A DNA stretch of 31,750 nucleotides from Verrucomicrobiota bacterium. Lineage in GTDB: Bacteria; Verrucomicrobiota; Verrucomicrobiia; Opitutales; Opitutaceae. Positions 24,502-31,174 of this stretch are shown here, one piece after another. Position numbers and translations under genes: made by a program. Where the stretch lies: assembly GCA_023446735.1 (NCBI GenBank), contig JAEXPQ010000157.1, positions 1 through 31,750 of the forward strand. Direction: 5' to 3'. Each line of letters begins with the position of its first letter. The stretch's first letter is position 1. A model generated the notes under the pieces. It had not been told where the DNA came from and searched no databases. It was given only the letters and a program-made list of their open reading frames with translations.

Positions 24502-25013
24502 AACCGATCACCTTCGCTCCCATCGGGCACATCCGTAGCGCCCATCGCTTCGCCGAGGAGACGCCGATCCAGCCCGTATACGCCGCCGACTGTCTCGGCA
24601 CGGCGGAGCTCCTGCCCGAGTACGCCGACGGCCTCGCGGATATCGAGGGGTTCTCGCACGTCTACCTTATCTACCACCTGCACGCTGCGCCCGCCCCGCA
24701 ACTGCGCGTGCGGCCCTTCCTGCAGGATCGCGAACATGGCATCTTCGCCACCCGCGCGCCTAGTCGGCCGAATCCGATCGGCATGAGCCTGGTTCGTCTG
24801 CTTCGCCGGGAGGGTGCAGTGCTGCACCTGGCCGGAGTCGACATCCTCAACGGCACACCGCTGCTCGACCTCAAGCCCTACGCCCCGCGCTACGATGCCG
24901 TCGAATCTCCCCGCGGCGGCTGGACGGAGGATCTCTCCGCCGCCGAGGCCTGGCGTCTCGGTCGTCGCGGCTTCCGCCCGGGTGCACCATCCCCTTTTTC
25001 TCCGACTGTGTAA
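24498..25013 (+). CDS. trmO: tRNA (N6-threonylcarbamoyladenosine37-N6)-methyltransferase TrmO
   Basis: This 171-residue protein of the TsaA/YaeB (TrmO) family methylates t6A37 of threonine tRNA using S-adenosylmethionine. The N-terminal FAPIGHIRSAH and the central FATRAPSRPNPIGMSLVRLL (the SRPNPIG signature) are diagnostic, with LAGVDILNGTPLLDLKPYAP after it. It starts with GTG at 24498; this codon overlaps the previous stop (GTGA), and no better start is near. The E. coli protein is longer because of a C-terminal domain absent here. Some TsaA-domain proteins in metal- and sulfur-related operons may have other methyl targets, so the substrate is less certain than the family. Confidence 0.87.
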   Translation: MKPITFAPIGHIRSAHRFAEETPIQPVYAADCLGTAELLPEYADGLADIEGFSHVYLIYHLHAAPAPQLRVRPFLQDREHGIFATRAPSRPNPIGMSLVRLLRREGAVLHLAGVDILNGTPLLDLKPYAPRYDAVESPRGGWTEDLSAAEAWRLGRRGFRPGAPSPFSPTV

Positions 25014-25028
25014 TACAGAATACTACAC
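25008..25028. promoter_or_regulatory. AT-rich dyad in the only true gap of the plus-strand operon
   Basis: GTGTA (25008-25012) and TACAC (25024-25028) flank two tandem AATAC words (25012-25016, 25019-25023). The dyad overlaps the trmO stop and sits before the last two genes. It could be an internal operator or promoter; the match is short. Confidence 0.3.
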
Positions 25029-25067
25029 GCGCCCGGGTCCTACCTCCGCCACCCTCGCTCCTTTCCG

Positions 25068-25436
25068 ATGAAAGCCCATGCCCTCGCGGTCTTCCACCGC
25101 GCTCCCGAAAACCTCAACTGCGCCCAGGCCGTGCTCGCCGCCTACCAGGCCGTGTCCGGCCGCCAAGTCGCGCCCGTGGCCGAGTTCCAGCTCCATGGCG
25201 GCGGGCGCGCACCCGATGGTGAATGTGGCGCGCTCTACGCGGCGTGCCGGATCGCGCCGGAGTCGGCGGCGCACCTGCGCGCCGGTTTCGCGGCCCGGGC
25301 GGGGGCCACGCGTTGCCGTCCGTTGAAACGCGAGCTGCGCTTCCCGTGCACGGATTGCGTGGGTCTGGCTGCGGAGTTGCTCGCCGGTTCCAGCGCATCG
25401 TCTCCATCCGAATCCCAACTACCTTCCTCTTCATGA
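25068..25436 (+). CDS. C_GCAxxG_C_C family (redox/metal-type cysteine) protein
   Basis: This 122-residue protein shows the cysteine pattern of the C_GCAxxG_C_C family: LNCAQAVLAAY near residue 18, a GGGRAPDGECGALYAAC loop in the middle, then GATRCRPLKREL and CTDCVGLAAELL. Members are small proteins of anaerobes thought to bind metal or take part in redox reactions, but no biochemical role is established as far as I know. The last ~15 residues (SSASSPSESQLPSSS) are low complexity. The stop overlaps the next gene's ATG. A 54-base gap separates it from trmO, the only real gap in this operon. Confidence 0.8.
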   Translation: MKAHALAVFHRAPENLNCAQAVLAAYQAVSGRQVAPVAEFQLHGGGRAPDGECGALYAACRIAPESAAHLRAGFAARAGATRCRPLKRELRFPCTDCVGLAAELLAGSSASSPSESQLPSSS

Positions 25437-25810
25437 CCAGTATTCCTCCTTCCGTCCTCGCCGCGTGGGCCAACCGCGACGGTTACGCGGTGCTTGCGAC
25501 CGTCGACCAGTCCGGTGTCCCCAACGCCGTTTATGTCGGCGCGCTCCAATTGCTGGGCACCGATGCGGTCGTCATCGCCGACAACTATTTCGCCAAGACC
25601 CGTGCCAACATCCGCGCCGGCAGTTCCGGTGCGCTCGTCTTCCTCACGAAAGACAAGAAGTCCTTTCAGTTGAAGGGAAAGTTCGAGTACCTCACCGCCG
25701 GGCCGGTCTTCGACGAGATGAAACGCTGGAATCCGGCACGCCACCCCGGCGTTGCGGCGGCCGTTTTGCGCGTGCAGGAGGTCTACAGCGGCGCGGAACG
25801 GTTGGCATAA
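25433..25810 (+). CDS. FMN-binding split-barrel (pyridoxamine 5'-phosphate oxidase-like) protein
   Basis: This 125-residue protein has the small PNPOx-like flavin-binding barrel: DGYAVLATVDQSGVPNAVYV, AVVIADNYFAKTRANI, GALVFLTKDKKSFQLKGKFEYLT and a C-terminal AVLRVQEVYSGAERL. It is far too short and divergent to be PdxH itself. Relatives of this size bind FMN and act as flavin reductases or have unknown roles. It is the last gene of the plus-strand run, coupled by an ATGA overlap to the C_GCAxxG_C_C gene, and converges on the CoA-disulfide reductase-rhodanese gene 182 bases away. Confidence 0.83.
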   Translation: MTSIPPSVLAAWANRDGYAVLATVDQSGVPNAVYVGALQLLGTDAVVIADNYFAKTRANIRAGSSGALVFLTKDKKSFQLKGKFEYLTAGPVFDEMKRWNPARHPGVAAAVLRVQEVYSGAERLA

Positions 25811-25923
25811 GCGGCGTGGATATTCCTTCGGGACGGCGATCTGCGGGACGCATCGTGAACCGAGGCTCGGACGACCGGGCCTACGATGCCTGCTGAAGTG
25901 GGGCTGCGTGCGAGTTCGGCTTT

Positions 25924-25943
25924 CGCCGGCCAGGAGGCTGGCG
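25924..25943. terminator. Possible bidirectional terminator hairpin between convergent redox operons
   Basis: An 8-bp stem with one G-T pair (25924-25931 with 25936-25943) has a 4-base AGGA loop. It lies midway in the 182-base gap between two convergent operons. No T-tract is present. The CGCCGGCCAGGAGGCTGGCG word may alternatively belong to a dispersed spacer repeat. Confidence 0.4.
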
Positions 25944-25992
25944 TCCCGGTCGGCACGCCGGTTCGGGGTGGCCTGTCCACCCGCGGAGGCGC

Positions 25993-27663
25993 TTACGGCG
26001 CGGGGGGCTTGGCCGGGCTGCGGGGGTCGTGGTTGGCGCGGAGGCCGCCGGTGAGCGACTGCACGGCGAAACCGCGTTGCGCGAGAATGCGCGCGGCGAA
26101 GTACGAGGTCTTGCCGAGGGCGCAAACGGTCACGACGGGGCGCGCGGGATCGAGTTCGGCGGTGCGTTGGCGGAGCGCGGCGAGCGGGATGTTGAGCACG
26201 CTCGGGCGCGGCACGGGATGCTTCTGCGCGAGGGCGGGCGGGCGGACGTCGAGGATCTGCACGGCGGGATCCTCGGGCAGCGTTTCCACGGGCGCGACGA
26301 GGCCGTCGCGGGTGTTGCAGGCGGTCATGCCGGCGAGGTTGACGATGTCCTTCGCGGAGCCGAAGGGCGGCGCGTAGGAGAGCTCGAGCTGGGCGACGTC
26401 GTCGATGGTGAGGCCGCCGGCGATGGCGGCGGCGAGCACGTCGAGGCGTTTGTCGACGCCGGCGAGGCCGGTGGCCTGCGCGCCCAGCACGCGGCCGTCG
26501 GCGGGGTCCCAGAGGAGCTTGAGGATGATCGGTTGCGCGCCGGGATAGTAGCCGGCGTGGTGGTTGTCGTTCACCGTCACCGTGCGGTAGGTACGGCCGG
26601 CGGCGCGAAGGCGCTTCTCGCTCCAGCCGGTGAGGCCGGCGGCGACGCCGAAGGCGCGCACGATGGCGGTGCCGAGCGCGCCGGGGAGCGGCTTGGCCTC
26701 GGCGGGGCGGAAGAGATGGTCGGCGATGGCGCGGCCCTGGCGGTTGGCGGGGCCGCCGAGCGGCACGGCGGTGGGCTCGCCGGTGACGAAGTCGCGCACC
26801 TCGGCCGCGTCGCCCGCGGCGTAGATGTCGGGGTCGTTGGTGCGGAGGAAGGTGTCGGTGCGGATGTGGCCGCGCGGGCCGAGCTCGAGGCCGGCGGCCT
26901 TGGCGAGCGCGGTGTCGGGGCGCACGCCGATGGCGAGCACGACGAGGTCGGCCGGGAGGGAGCGGCCGGACTTGAGCTGGCAGGCCAGCGCGCCGCCGGC
27001 GGGGGCGAAACCGGCGATGGCGTCGCCAAGGTGCAGTTGCACGCCGTGGCGCTTGAGCTCGTCCTCCATGAGGAGTGTCATGGATTTTTCGAGCGGCGGG
27101 AGGAGCTGGTCGAGGAGTTCGACGAGGGCGACCTCCTTCTTGAGGTGCACGAACTGCTCGACCATCTCGAGGCCGATGAAGCCGGCGCCGATCACGACGA
27201 CTTTCTGGGCTTGGGCGGCGGCGGCCTTGAGGCGGTCCATGTCGACGAGCGAGCGGAGCGTGTGGATGCGCGGGTCGTCGATGCCGGGCAGCGGCGGGCG
27301 CAGCGGCGCGGCGCCGGGCGCGAGCACGAGCTTGTCGTAGGGGAGCCATTCCTCGGCGCCGGTGGCGAGGGTGCGGAGCTGCACGCGTTTGCCCGCGCGG
27401 TCGATGGCGACGGCCTCGGTGCCGGTGCGCACGTCGAGGGTGAGCATGGCCTTGAGCGTCTGCGGGGGCTGCACGGCGAGCGCGGCGCGGGCGGCGATCT
27501 CGCCGCCGATGTGATAGGGCAAGCCGCAGTTGGCGAAGGAGACGTCGGGGCCGCGCTCGATCAGGGTGATCTGGGCGGACTCGGAGAGACGGCGGGCGCG
27601 GGCGGCGGTGGAGGCGCCGGCGGCGACGCCGCCGATGATGACGAGACGGAGTGGTTGGGACAT
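25993..27663 (-). CDS. CoA-disulfide reductase-rhodanese fusion (NADH-dependent persulfide reductase type)
   Basis: This 556-residue flavoenzyme has an N-terminal FAD fold (LVIIGGVAAGASTAARARR), single active-site Cys46 in SFANCGLPYHIGG as in CoA-disulfide reductase, an NAD fold (VVVIGAGFIGLEMVEQFV), FAD motif YAAGDAAEV, and a dimerisation domain with the NDNHHAGYYPGAQP stretch. The last ~95 residues are a rhodanese domain (ILDVRPPALA...) with active-site Cys514 in VCALGKTS. Such fusions reduce CoA persulfide, polysulfide or related persulfides with NAD(P)H, yielding sulfide. The gene is last in a minus-strand run with thioredoxin, a secreted protein and an ArsR regulator, which supports a persulfide/thiol role. 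Confidence 0.92.
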   Translation of the reverse strand: MSQPLRLVIIGGVAAGASTAARARRLSESAQITLIERGPDVSFANCGLPYHIGGEIAARAALAVQPPQTLKAMLTLDVRTGTEAVAIDRAGKRVQLRTLATGAEEWLPYDKLVLAPGAAPLRPPLPGIDDPRIHTLRSLVDMDRLKAAAAQAQKVVVIGAGFIGLEMVEQFVHLKKEVALVELLDQLLPPLEKSMTLLMEDELKRHGVQLHLGDAIAGFAPAGGALACQLKSGRSLPADLVVLAIGVRPDTALAKAAGLELGPRGHIRTDTFLRTNDPDIYAAGDAAEVRDFVTGEPTAVPLGGPANRQGRAIADHLFRPAEAKPLPGALGTAIVRAFGVAAGLTGWSEKRLRAAGRTYRTVTVNDNHHAGYYPGAQPIILKLLWDPADGRVLGAQATGLAGVDKRLDVLAAAIAGGLTIDDVAQLELSYAPPFGSAKDIVNLAGMTACNTRDGLVAPVETLPEDPAVQILDVRPPALAQKHPVPRPSVLNIPLAALRQRTAELDPARPVVTVCALGKTSYFAARILAQRGFAVQSLTGGLRANHDPRSPAKPPAP

Positions 27664-27771
27664 GACGGAAATCGGCAGACGGTGGGCGGTGAACGGTGGA
27701 CGGTCGGCCGGTCTGAGACCGGATGCGTGGGGTGGATGCAGGGGCGCTGATGGACCGGTCGGAGACCGGTC
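27664..27771. repeat. Hairpin and spacer repeats between the thioredoxin and CoA-disulfide reductase genes
   Basis: GACCGGTC occurs twice, three bases apart (27753-27760, 27764-27771). Each is its own reverse complement, so the pair forms an 8-bp hairpin directly after the thioredoxin stop. A second hairpin, CCGGTC-TGA-GACCGG, lies at 27708-27722. Between them and the downstream start are GGTGAACGGTGGACGGT-like words seen in other spacers. The hairpins could protect, process or attenuate the mRNA between the two genes. Confidence 0.55.
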
Positions 27772-28095
27772 TTACTTCGGCAGGTTGGCGTCGAGCCACG
27801 CGCGCACGGAGCCTTCGGGCATCGCGCCGCTGAACTCGGCGGCGACCTTGGTCTGGTGGAAGAGCTTCACGTTCGGGATCCCGCGGATGCCGAACTGCGC
27901 GGCTAATTCGGGATGGTGATCGACGTTGATCGTGACCAACGACCAGCGGTCGCGGGCCTCGCCGGCGAGCTTCTCCAGCACCGGCTTGAGCGAGCGGCAC
28001 GGGCCGCACCAGGGGGCCCAGAAATCGACCAGCACCGGCGCGGTGCGGCTGCGTTCCAGGACATCGGCGGAGAATTCGGATACTTCGTGGTTCAT
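27772..28095 (-). CDS. Thioredoxin
   Basis: This 107-residue cytosolic protein has the canonical active site WAPWCGPCRSL (Cys30, Cys33), VNVDHHPE-type strand (TINVDHHPELAAQFGIRGIPNV) and the cis-proline in GIPNV. Length and motifs are those of a normal thioredoxin that reduces protein disulfides and persulfides. It lies upstream of the CoA-disulfide reductase-rhodanese gene and downstream of a secreted protein gene on the same strand, so it probably acts with the persulfide reductase. It is unlikely to be the only thioredoxin of the cell. Start at ATG 28095. Confidence 0.93.
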   Translation of the reverse strand: MNHEVSEFSADVLERSRTAPVLVDFWAPWCGPCRSLKPVLEKLAGEARDRWSLVTINVDHHPELAAQFGIRGIPNVKLFHQTKVAAEFSGAMPEGSVRAWLDANLPK

Positions 28096-28154
28096 GGAAT
28101 GATGAAAATCGTGTGGTTTGGTGGAGCGAAGGCGGAAGGGTGATGCGCAGCGGC

Positions 28155-28634
28155 TTAGCGCACGTTGGCTTCGAGGTTGATGGCGTGGCCGACGGGACCG
28201 CCCACGACATCGCTTTCAGGCAGCTGCGGGCAGGTGGCGCGACAGGCCGTGAGCGTGTAGCGGCCGGCGGGCAGCGCGATCTCCACGCGGGTGCGGTCGG
28301 CCGCGAGCGGCTGGACGCTGCCGGGGGTGACCAGTTCGGTCACCAGGCTGCCGCAGTTGGTGCGATAGGCGCAGCGCAGGCCGGCGGCGAAGCGGCCGCC
28401 GGCATCGCGCAGGTTGACCTGGGCGCGGCCGTTCCACGGGCCCTGGGCGAGGACCTTGTAGTCGAGCACCAGCGGGCCGCCGGGGTGATCGACCACGCCG
28501 GCCGAGATCTCCTCAGGCCAGTCGGCGAAGCGGTGGTTGTTGGCGGCGGCCGGACCGAGGCGGATCGGGTCGGCCGCGAAAGCCGGGAGCGAGAACGCGG
28601 CGGCGGCCGCGAGGGAGAGCAGGAGGTTCTTCAT
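28155..28634 (-). CDS. Secreted protein of unknown function with four cysteines
   Basis: This 159-residue protein has a clear signal peptide (MKNLLLSLAAAAAFSLPAFA, cleavage before ADP). The mature part contains four cysteines in two pairs, GLRCAYRTNCGS and TACRATCPQL, which could form disulfides outside the cytoplasm. The rest looks like beta-strands (PLVLDYKVLAQGPWNGRAQVNL, TRVEIALPAGRYTLTAC). No family is recognised. I start at ATG 28634; upstream codons in frame read as spacer. It sits between the ArsR regulator and thioredoxin genes on the same strand, so it may be controlled by the same regulator. The position suggests an envelope partner or redox target, but this is inference. Confidence 0.75.
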   Translation of the reverse strand: MKNLLLSLAAAAAFSLPAFAADPIRLGPAAANNHRFADWPEEISAGVVDHPGGPLVLDYKVLAQGPWNGRAQVNLRDAGGRFAAGLRCAYRTNCGSLVTELVTPGSVQPLAADRTRVEIALPAGRYTLTACRATCPQLPESDVVGGPVGHAINLEANVR

Positions 28635-28660
28635 GTTGGTAGGGGGAGTCGGGATGGGGC

Positions 28661-28711
28661 GAGTGACGGCGGAGTGACGGCTTCTTGGTTTCGATAGTTG
28701 TTGGTTTCGAT
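28661..28711. promoter_or_regulatory. Two pairs of direct repeats upstream of the secreted protein gene
   Basis: GAGTGACGGC occurs at 28661-28670 and 28672-28681, and TTGGTTTCGAT at 28685-28695 and 28701-28711. They fill the 104-base gap between the ArsR gene and the secreted protein gene, in the place of a promoter for the latter. They could be regulator sites or a duplication by slippage. Confidence 0.4.
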
Positions 28712-28738
28712 GGCGAGAAAGTGTTACCCGCAAGAAAA

Positions 28739-29050
28739 TCACTCCTCGTCCTGCGTGGAGGTGGCCTCCTCGAGGCCCTGGCGGACTAGGCGCATGGCCT
28801 GGAGGAATCGCGGGCTGGTGATGCGGTAGTAGACCATCTTGCCGTCCTTGCGGCAGCGCAGGGCGCGGCGGTCCTTCATCAGGCGGAAGTGCTGGGACAG
28901 GTTGGCCTGGGAGACGCCGAGCTTCTCGGCCAGCTCGCCGGCGCTCTTCTCGCTGTCGCCCAGTTCCAGCATGACGCGGATGCGCAGCGGATGGCCGAAC
29001 AGGGAGCAGAACTCCGCCTGCCGCTGGCAGAGCGTCTTGGAGTTGGCCAT
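28739..29050 (-). CDS. ArsR-family transcriptional regulator
   Basis: This 103-residue winged-helix repressor has LFGHPLRIRVMLELGDSEKSAGELAEKLGVSQANLSQHFRLMKDRRALRCRKDGKMVYYRI, given here as the core with its recognition helix SQANLSQHFRLM and wing. Cysteines lie in TLCQRQAEFC near the N-terminus and in ALRCRKDG in the wing. The usual ArsR metal motif ELCVCD is absent, so a thiol, persulfide or other signal is possible. I chose the ATG at 29050; a GTG at 29077 would add nine residues. It is the first gene of the minus-strand thioredoxin/persulfide reductase run and has an inverted repeat just upstream. Confidence 0.87.
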   Translation of the reverse strand: MANSKTLCQRQAEFCSLFGHPLRIRVMLELGDSEKSAGELAEKLGVSQANLSQHFRLMKDRRALRCRKDGKMVYYRITSPRFLQAMRLVRQGLEEATSTQDEE

Positions 29051-29078
29051 GGTCTTGAGTGCGTCCACGTCCGTCACG

Positions 29079-29110
29079 TTTTCACAGTTGCGGAGTTTAG
29101 CAAGTGAAAA
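29079..29110 (-). promoter_or_regulatory. Inverted repeat upstream of the ArsR gene, operator candidate
   Basis: TTTTCAC (29079-29085) and GTGAAAA (29104-29110) are perfect 7-base arms 18 bases apart, centred about 45 bases upstream of the ATG at 29050. AT-rich arms in a GC-rich genome at this position fit an autoregulatory operator. Confidence 0.45.
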
Positions 29111-29152
29111 TTGCGGCAGCCGGCCGCCCGGTCTGTGCTGCCGTGGTGGCGG

Positions 29153-29175
29153 CCCCGCCGCCGGTGACGGCGGGG
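29153..29175 (-). terminator. Hairpin downstream of thrS
   Basis: There is a perfect 8-bp GC stem (29153-29160 with 29168-29175) with a 7-base loop, starting 24 bases after the thrS stop codon. There is no T-run, so it may be a weak or Rho-assisted terminator. It separates thrS from the ArsR run. Confidence 0.45.
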
Positions 29176-29198
29176 TCGGCGGGACTCGCAGCGCGGGA

Positions 29199-31109
29199 TC
29201 AGTTCGCGCGGCCCTTGGCGATCAGGGCGCGGGTGCGCACCTCGCCGAGGAGCCGCTCCAGGAATCCTGCGGCCGGAATCTGGCCCTCGTCGCCCTTGGC
29301 GCGCGAGCGCACGCTGACGGTCTGCGCCTCGGCCTCCTTGGCGCCGAAGACGAGCGCGTACGAGGCCTTCTCGATCTCGGCGCGCCGGATCTTGGCGCCG
29401 AGCTTGTCGTTGTGCTCGTCGAGCGTGGCGCGGATGCCGGCGGCCTTGAAGCGGGCGAGCAAGTCGCGGCCGTAGTCCATGACCTTGTCGGAGATCGGCA
29501 ACAGGCGCACCTGTTCCGGGGCGAGCCACACCGGGAAGTCGCCGGCGAAGTGCTCGATCAACACGCCGACGAAACGTTCCATCGAGCCGAACGGCGCGCG
29601 GTGGATCATCACGGGGCGATGCGGCTGGTTGTCGGCGCCGGTGTAGGTGAGGTCGAAGCGGATCGGGAGGTTGTAGTCGACCTGTACGGTGCCGAGCTGC
29701 CACTCGCGGCCGATCACGTCCTTCACGACAAAGTCGATCTTCGGGCCGTAGAAGGCGGCCTCGCCGGGCTCCTCGTTGAAGGGCACGCCCAGTGTCTTCG
29801 CTGCTTCGCGACAGGCAGCCTCGGCCTTGTCCCAGTTCTCGGCGGTGCCGGTGTACTTGGCGGAGTTCGGATCGCGCAGGCCCACGCGCACGCGGTAGTC
29901 GGTCAGGCCGAGGGTGGTGAACACGGTCTTCACCAGCGCGAGGCAGCCGAGCACCTCCGGGCCGACCTGCTCCTCGGTGCAGAAGAGGTGGGCGTCGTCC
30001 TGGGTGAATCCGCGCACGCGCGTCATGCCGTTGAGTTCGCCGGACTGCTCCCAGCGGTAAACGGTGCCGAACTCGGCCAGGCGCACGGGAAGCTCGCGGT
30101 AGCTGTGCGGCTGCGACGCATAGATCTTGATGTGGTGCGGGCAGTTCATCGGCCGCAGCAGGAAGCCCTCGAGCAGGGACTCGGGGGACTTCGTGCGCTC
30201 GGCCGGGATGACCTCGCGGCCGGCGCGCCGGTTGATCTCCGCGCGGAACCCTTCGGAGACGGCGTCGAGGCGCGCGGTCATCTCGGCGCAGGAACAGCCC
30301 TCGTGCGCGATCTGCACGAGCTGGTCGGGATCGGCGATGGCGGGGAACTGCGATTCCTTGTAGTAGGGGAAGTGTCCAGACGTTTTGTAGAGCGCGAGCT
30401 TGCCGATGTGCGGGGTGAAGACCTGCGAGTAGCCCTGTTTCTGGAGTTCCTCCAGGATGAAGGTCTGCAACTCCTGCCGCACGATCGAGCCGGCGGGGGT
30501 CCAGAGGATGAGGCCCGGGCCGACGTCCTCGTCGACGACGAAGAGCTTGAGCTCGCGGCCGAGCTTGCGGTGGTCGCGCTGTTTGGCCTGTTCGAGGCGT
30601 TCGAGGTGTTGCGCGAGCTCCTCCTTGGTCGGGAACGCCGTGCCGTAGATGCGCTGGAGCTGCGCGTTCTTCTCGTCGCCGCGGTGGTACGCGCCGGCGA
30701 TGGAGAGCAGCTTGAACGCCTTCACCTGCTTGGTGTACCGCACGTGCGTGCCGGCACACAGGTCGATGAACTCGCCGTTCTGGTAGAACGAGATCGCTTC
30801 GCCCTCGGGGATGTCGGCGAGGCGGCCGAGCTTGTAGCGCTCCTGTCCCATCTTCCCGATGATGTCGAAGGCCTCGGCGCGCGTGACCTCCTTGCGGATG
30901 AACGGCTGGTTCTCGTCGATGACCTTCTTCATCTCCACCTCAAGCGTGGCGAGGTCCTCGGCGGTGAGTTTATGGTCGAGGTCGACGTCGTAGTAGAAGC
31001 CGCTGTCGGTCGGCGGGCCGATGTCGAGCTTGGCGTCGGGGAAGACGCGCAGCAGCGCTGTGGCCAGGATATGCGAGCACGAGTGGCGGATTTCTTCGAG
31101 CGGGGTCAT
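29199..31109 (-). CDS. thrS: Threonyl-tRNA synthetase, lacking the TGS domain and carrying a catalytic-domain insertion
   Basis: This 636-residue class II synthetase charges tRNA-Thr. It starts directly at the editing domain: HSCSHIL (HxxxH) and DLCAGTH hold the editing-site residues. The catalytic domain has the FLLRPMNCPHH stretch, YRWEQSGELNGMTRVRGFTQDDAH (motif 2) and IHRAPFGSMERFVGVLIEH (motif 3), followed by the anticodon domain (PEQVRLLPISDKV...). The N-terminal TGS domain of E. coli ThrRS is absent. Between YYKESQFP and FLLRPMNCP there are some 55 residues instead of the usual ~10, including HEGCSCAEM. Start at ATG 31109; it lies 65 bases downstream of sufB. Confidence 0.95.
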   Translation of the reverse strand: MTPLEEIRHSCSHILATALLRVFPDAKLDIGPPTDSGFYYDVDLDHKLTAEDLATLEVEMKKVIDENQPFIRKEVTRAEAFDIIGKMGQERYKLGRLADIPEGEAISFYQNGEFIDLCAGTHVRYTKQVKAFKLLSIAGAYHRGDEKNAQLQRIYGTAFPTKEELAQHLERLEQAKQRDHRKLGRELKLFVVDEDVGPGLILWTPAGSIVRQELQTFILEELQKQGYSQVFTPHIGKLALYKTSGHFPYYKESQFPAIADPDQLVQIAHEGCSCAEMTARLDAVSEGFRAEINRRAGREVIPAERTKSPESLLEGFLLRPMNCPHHIKIYASQPHSYRELPVRLAEFGTVYRWEQSGELNGMTRVRGFTQDDAHLFCTEEQVGPEVLGCLALVKTVFTTLGLTDYRVRVGLRDPNSAKYTGTAENWDKAEAACREAAKTLGVPFNEEPGEAAFYGPKIDFVVKDVIGREWQLGTVQVDYNLPIRFDLTYTGADNQPHRPVMIHRAPFGSMERFVGVLIEHFAGDFPVWLAPEQVRLLPISDKVMDYGRDLLARFKAAGIRATLDEHNDKLGAKIRRAEIEKASYALVFGAKEAEAQTVSVRSRAKGDEGQIPAAGFLERLLGEVRTRALIAKGRAN

Positions 31110-31174
31110 GGAGTTTTCGGTGGTTGCGGAGCGGATAAGGAGGGGCGCGAGGCGATGCGCGGACGCCGGCGGCG

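Noticed and set aside
26029..27750. 573-codon plus-strand frame opposite the CoA-disulfide reductase gene
   Set aside because: It is a low-complexity Gly/Glu/Ala/Val-rich shadow; the minus strand has all expected flavoenzyme and rhodanese motifs.
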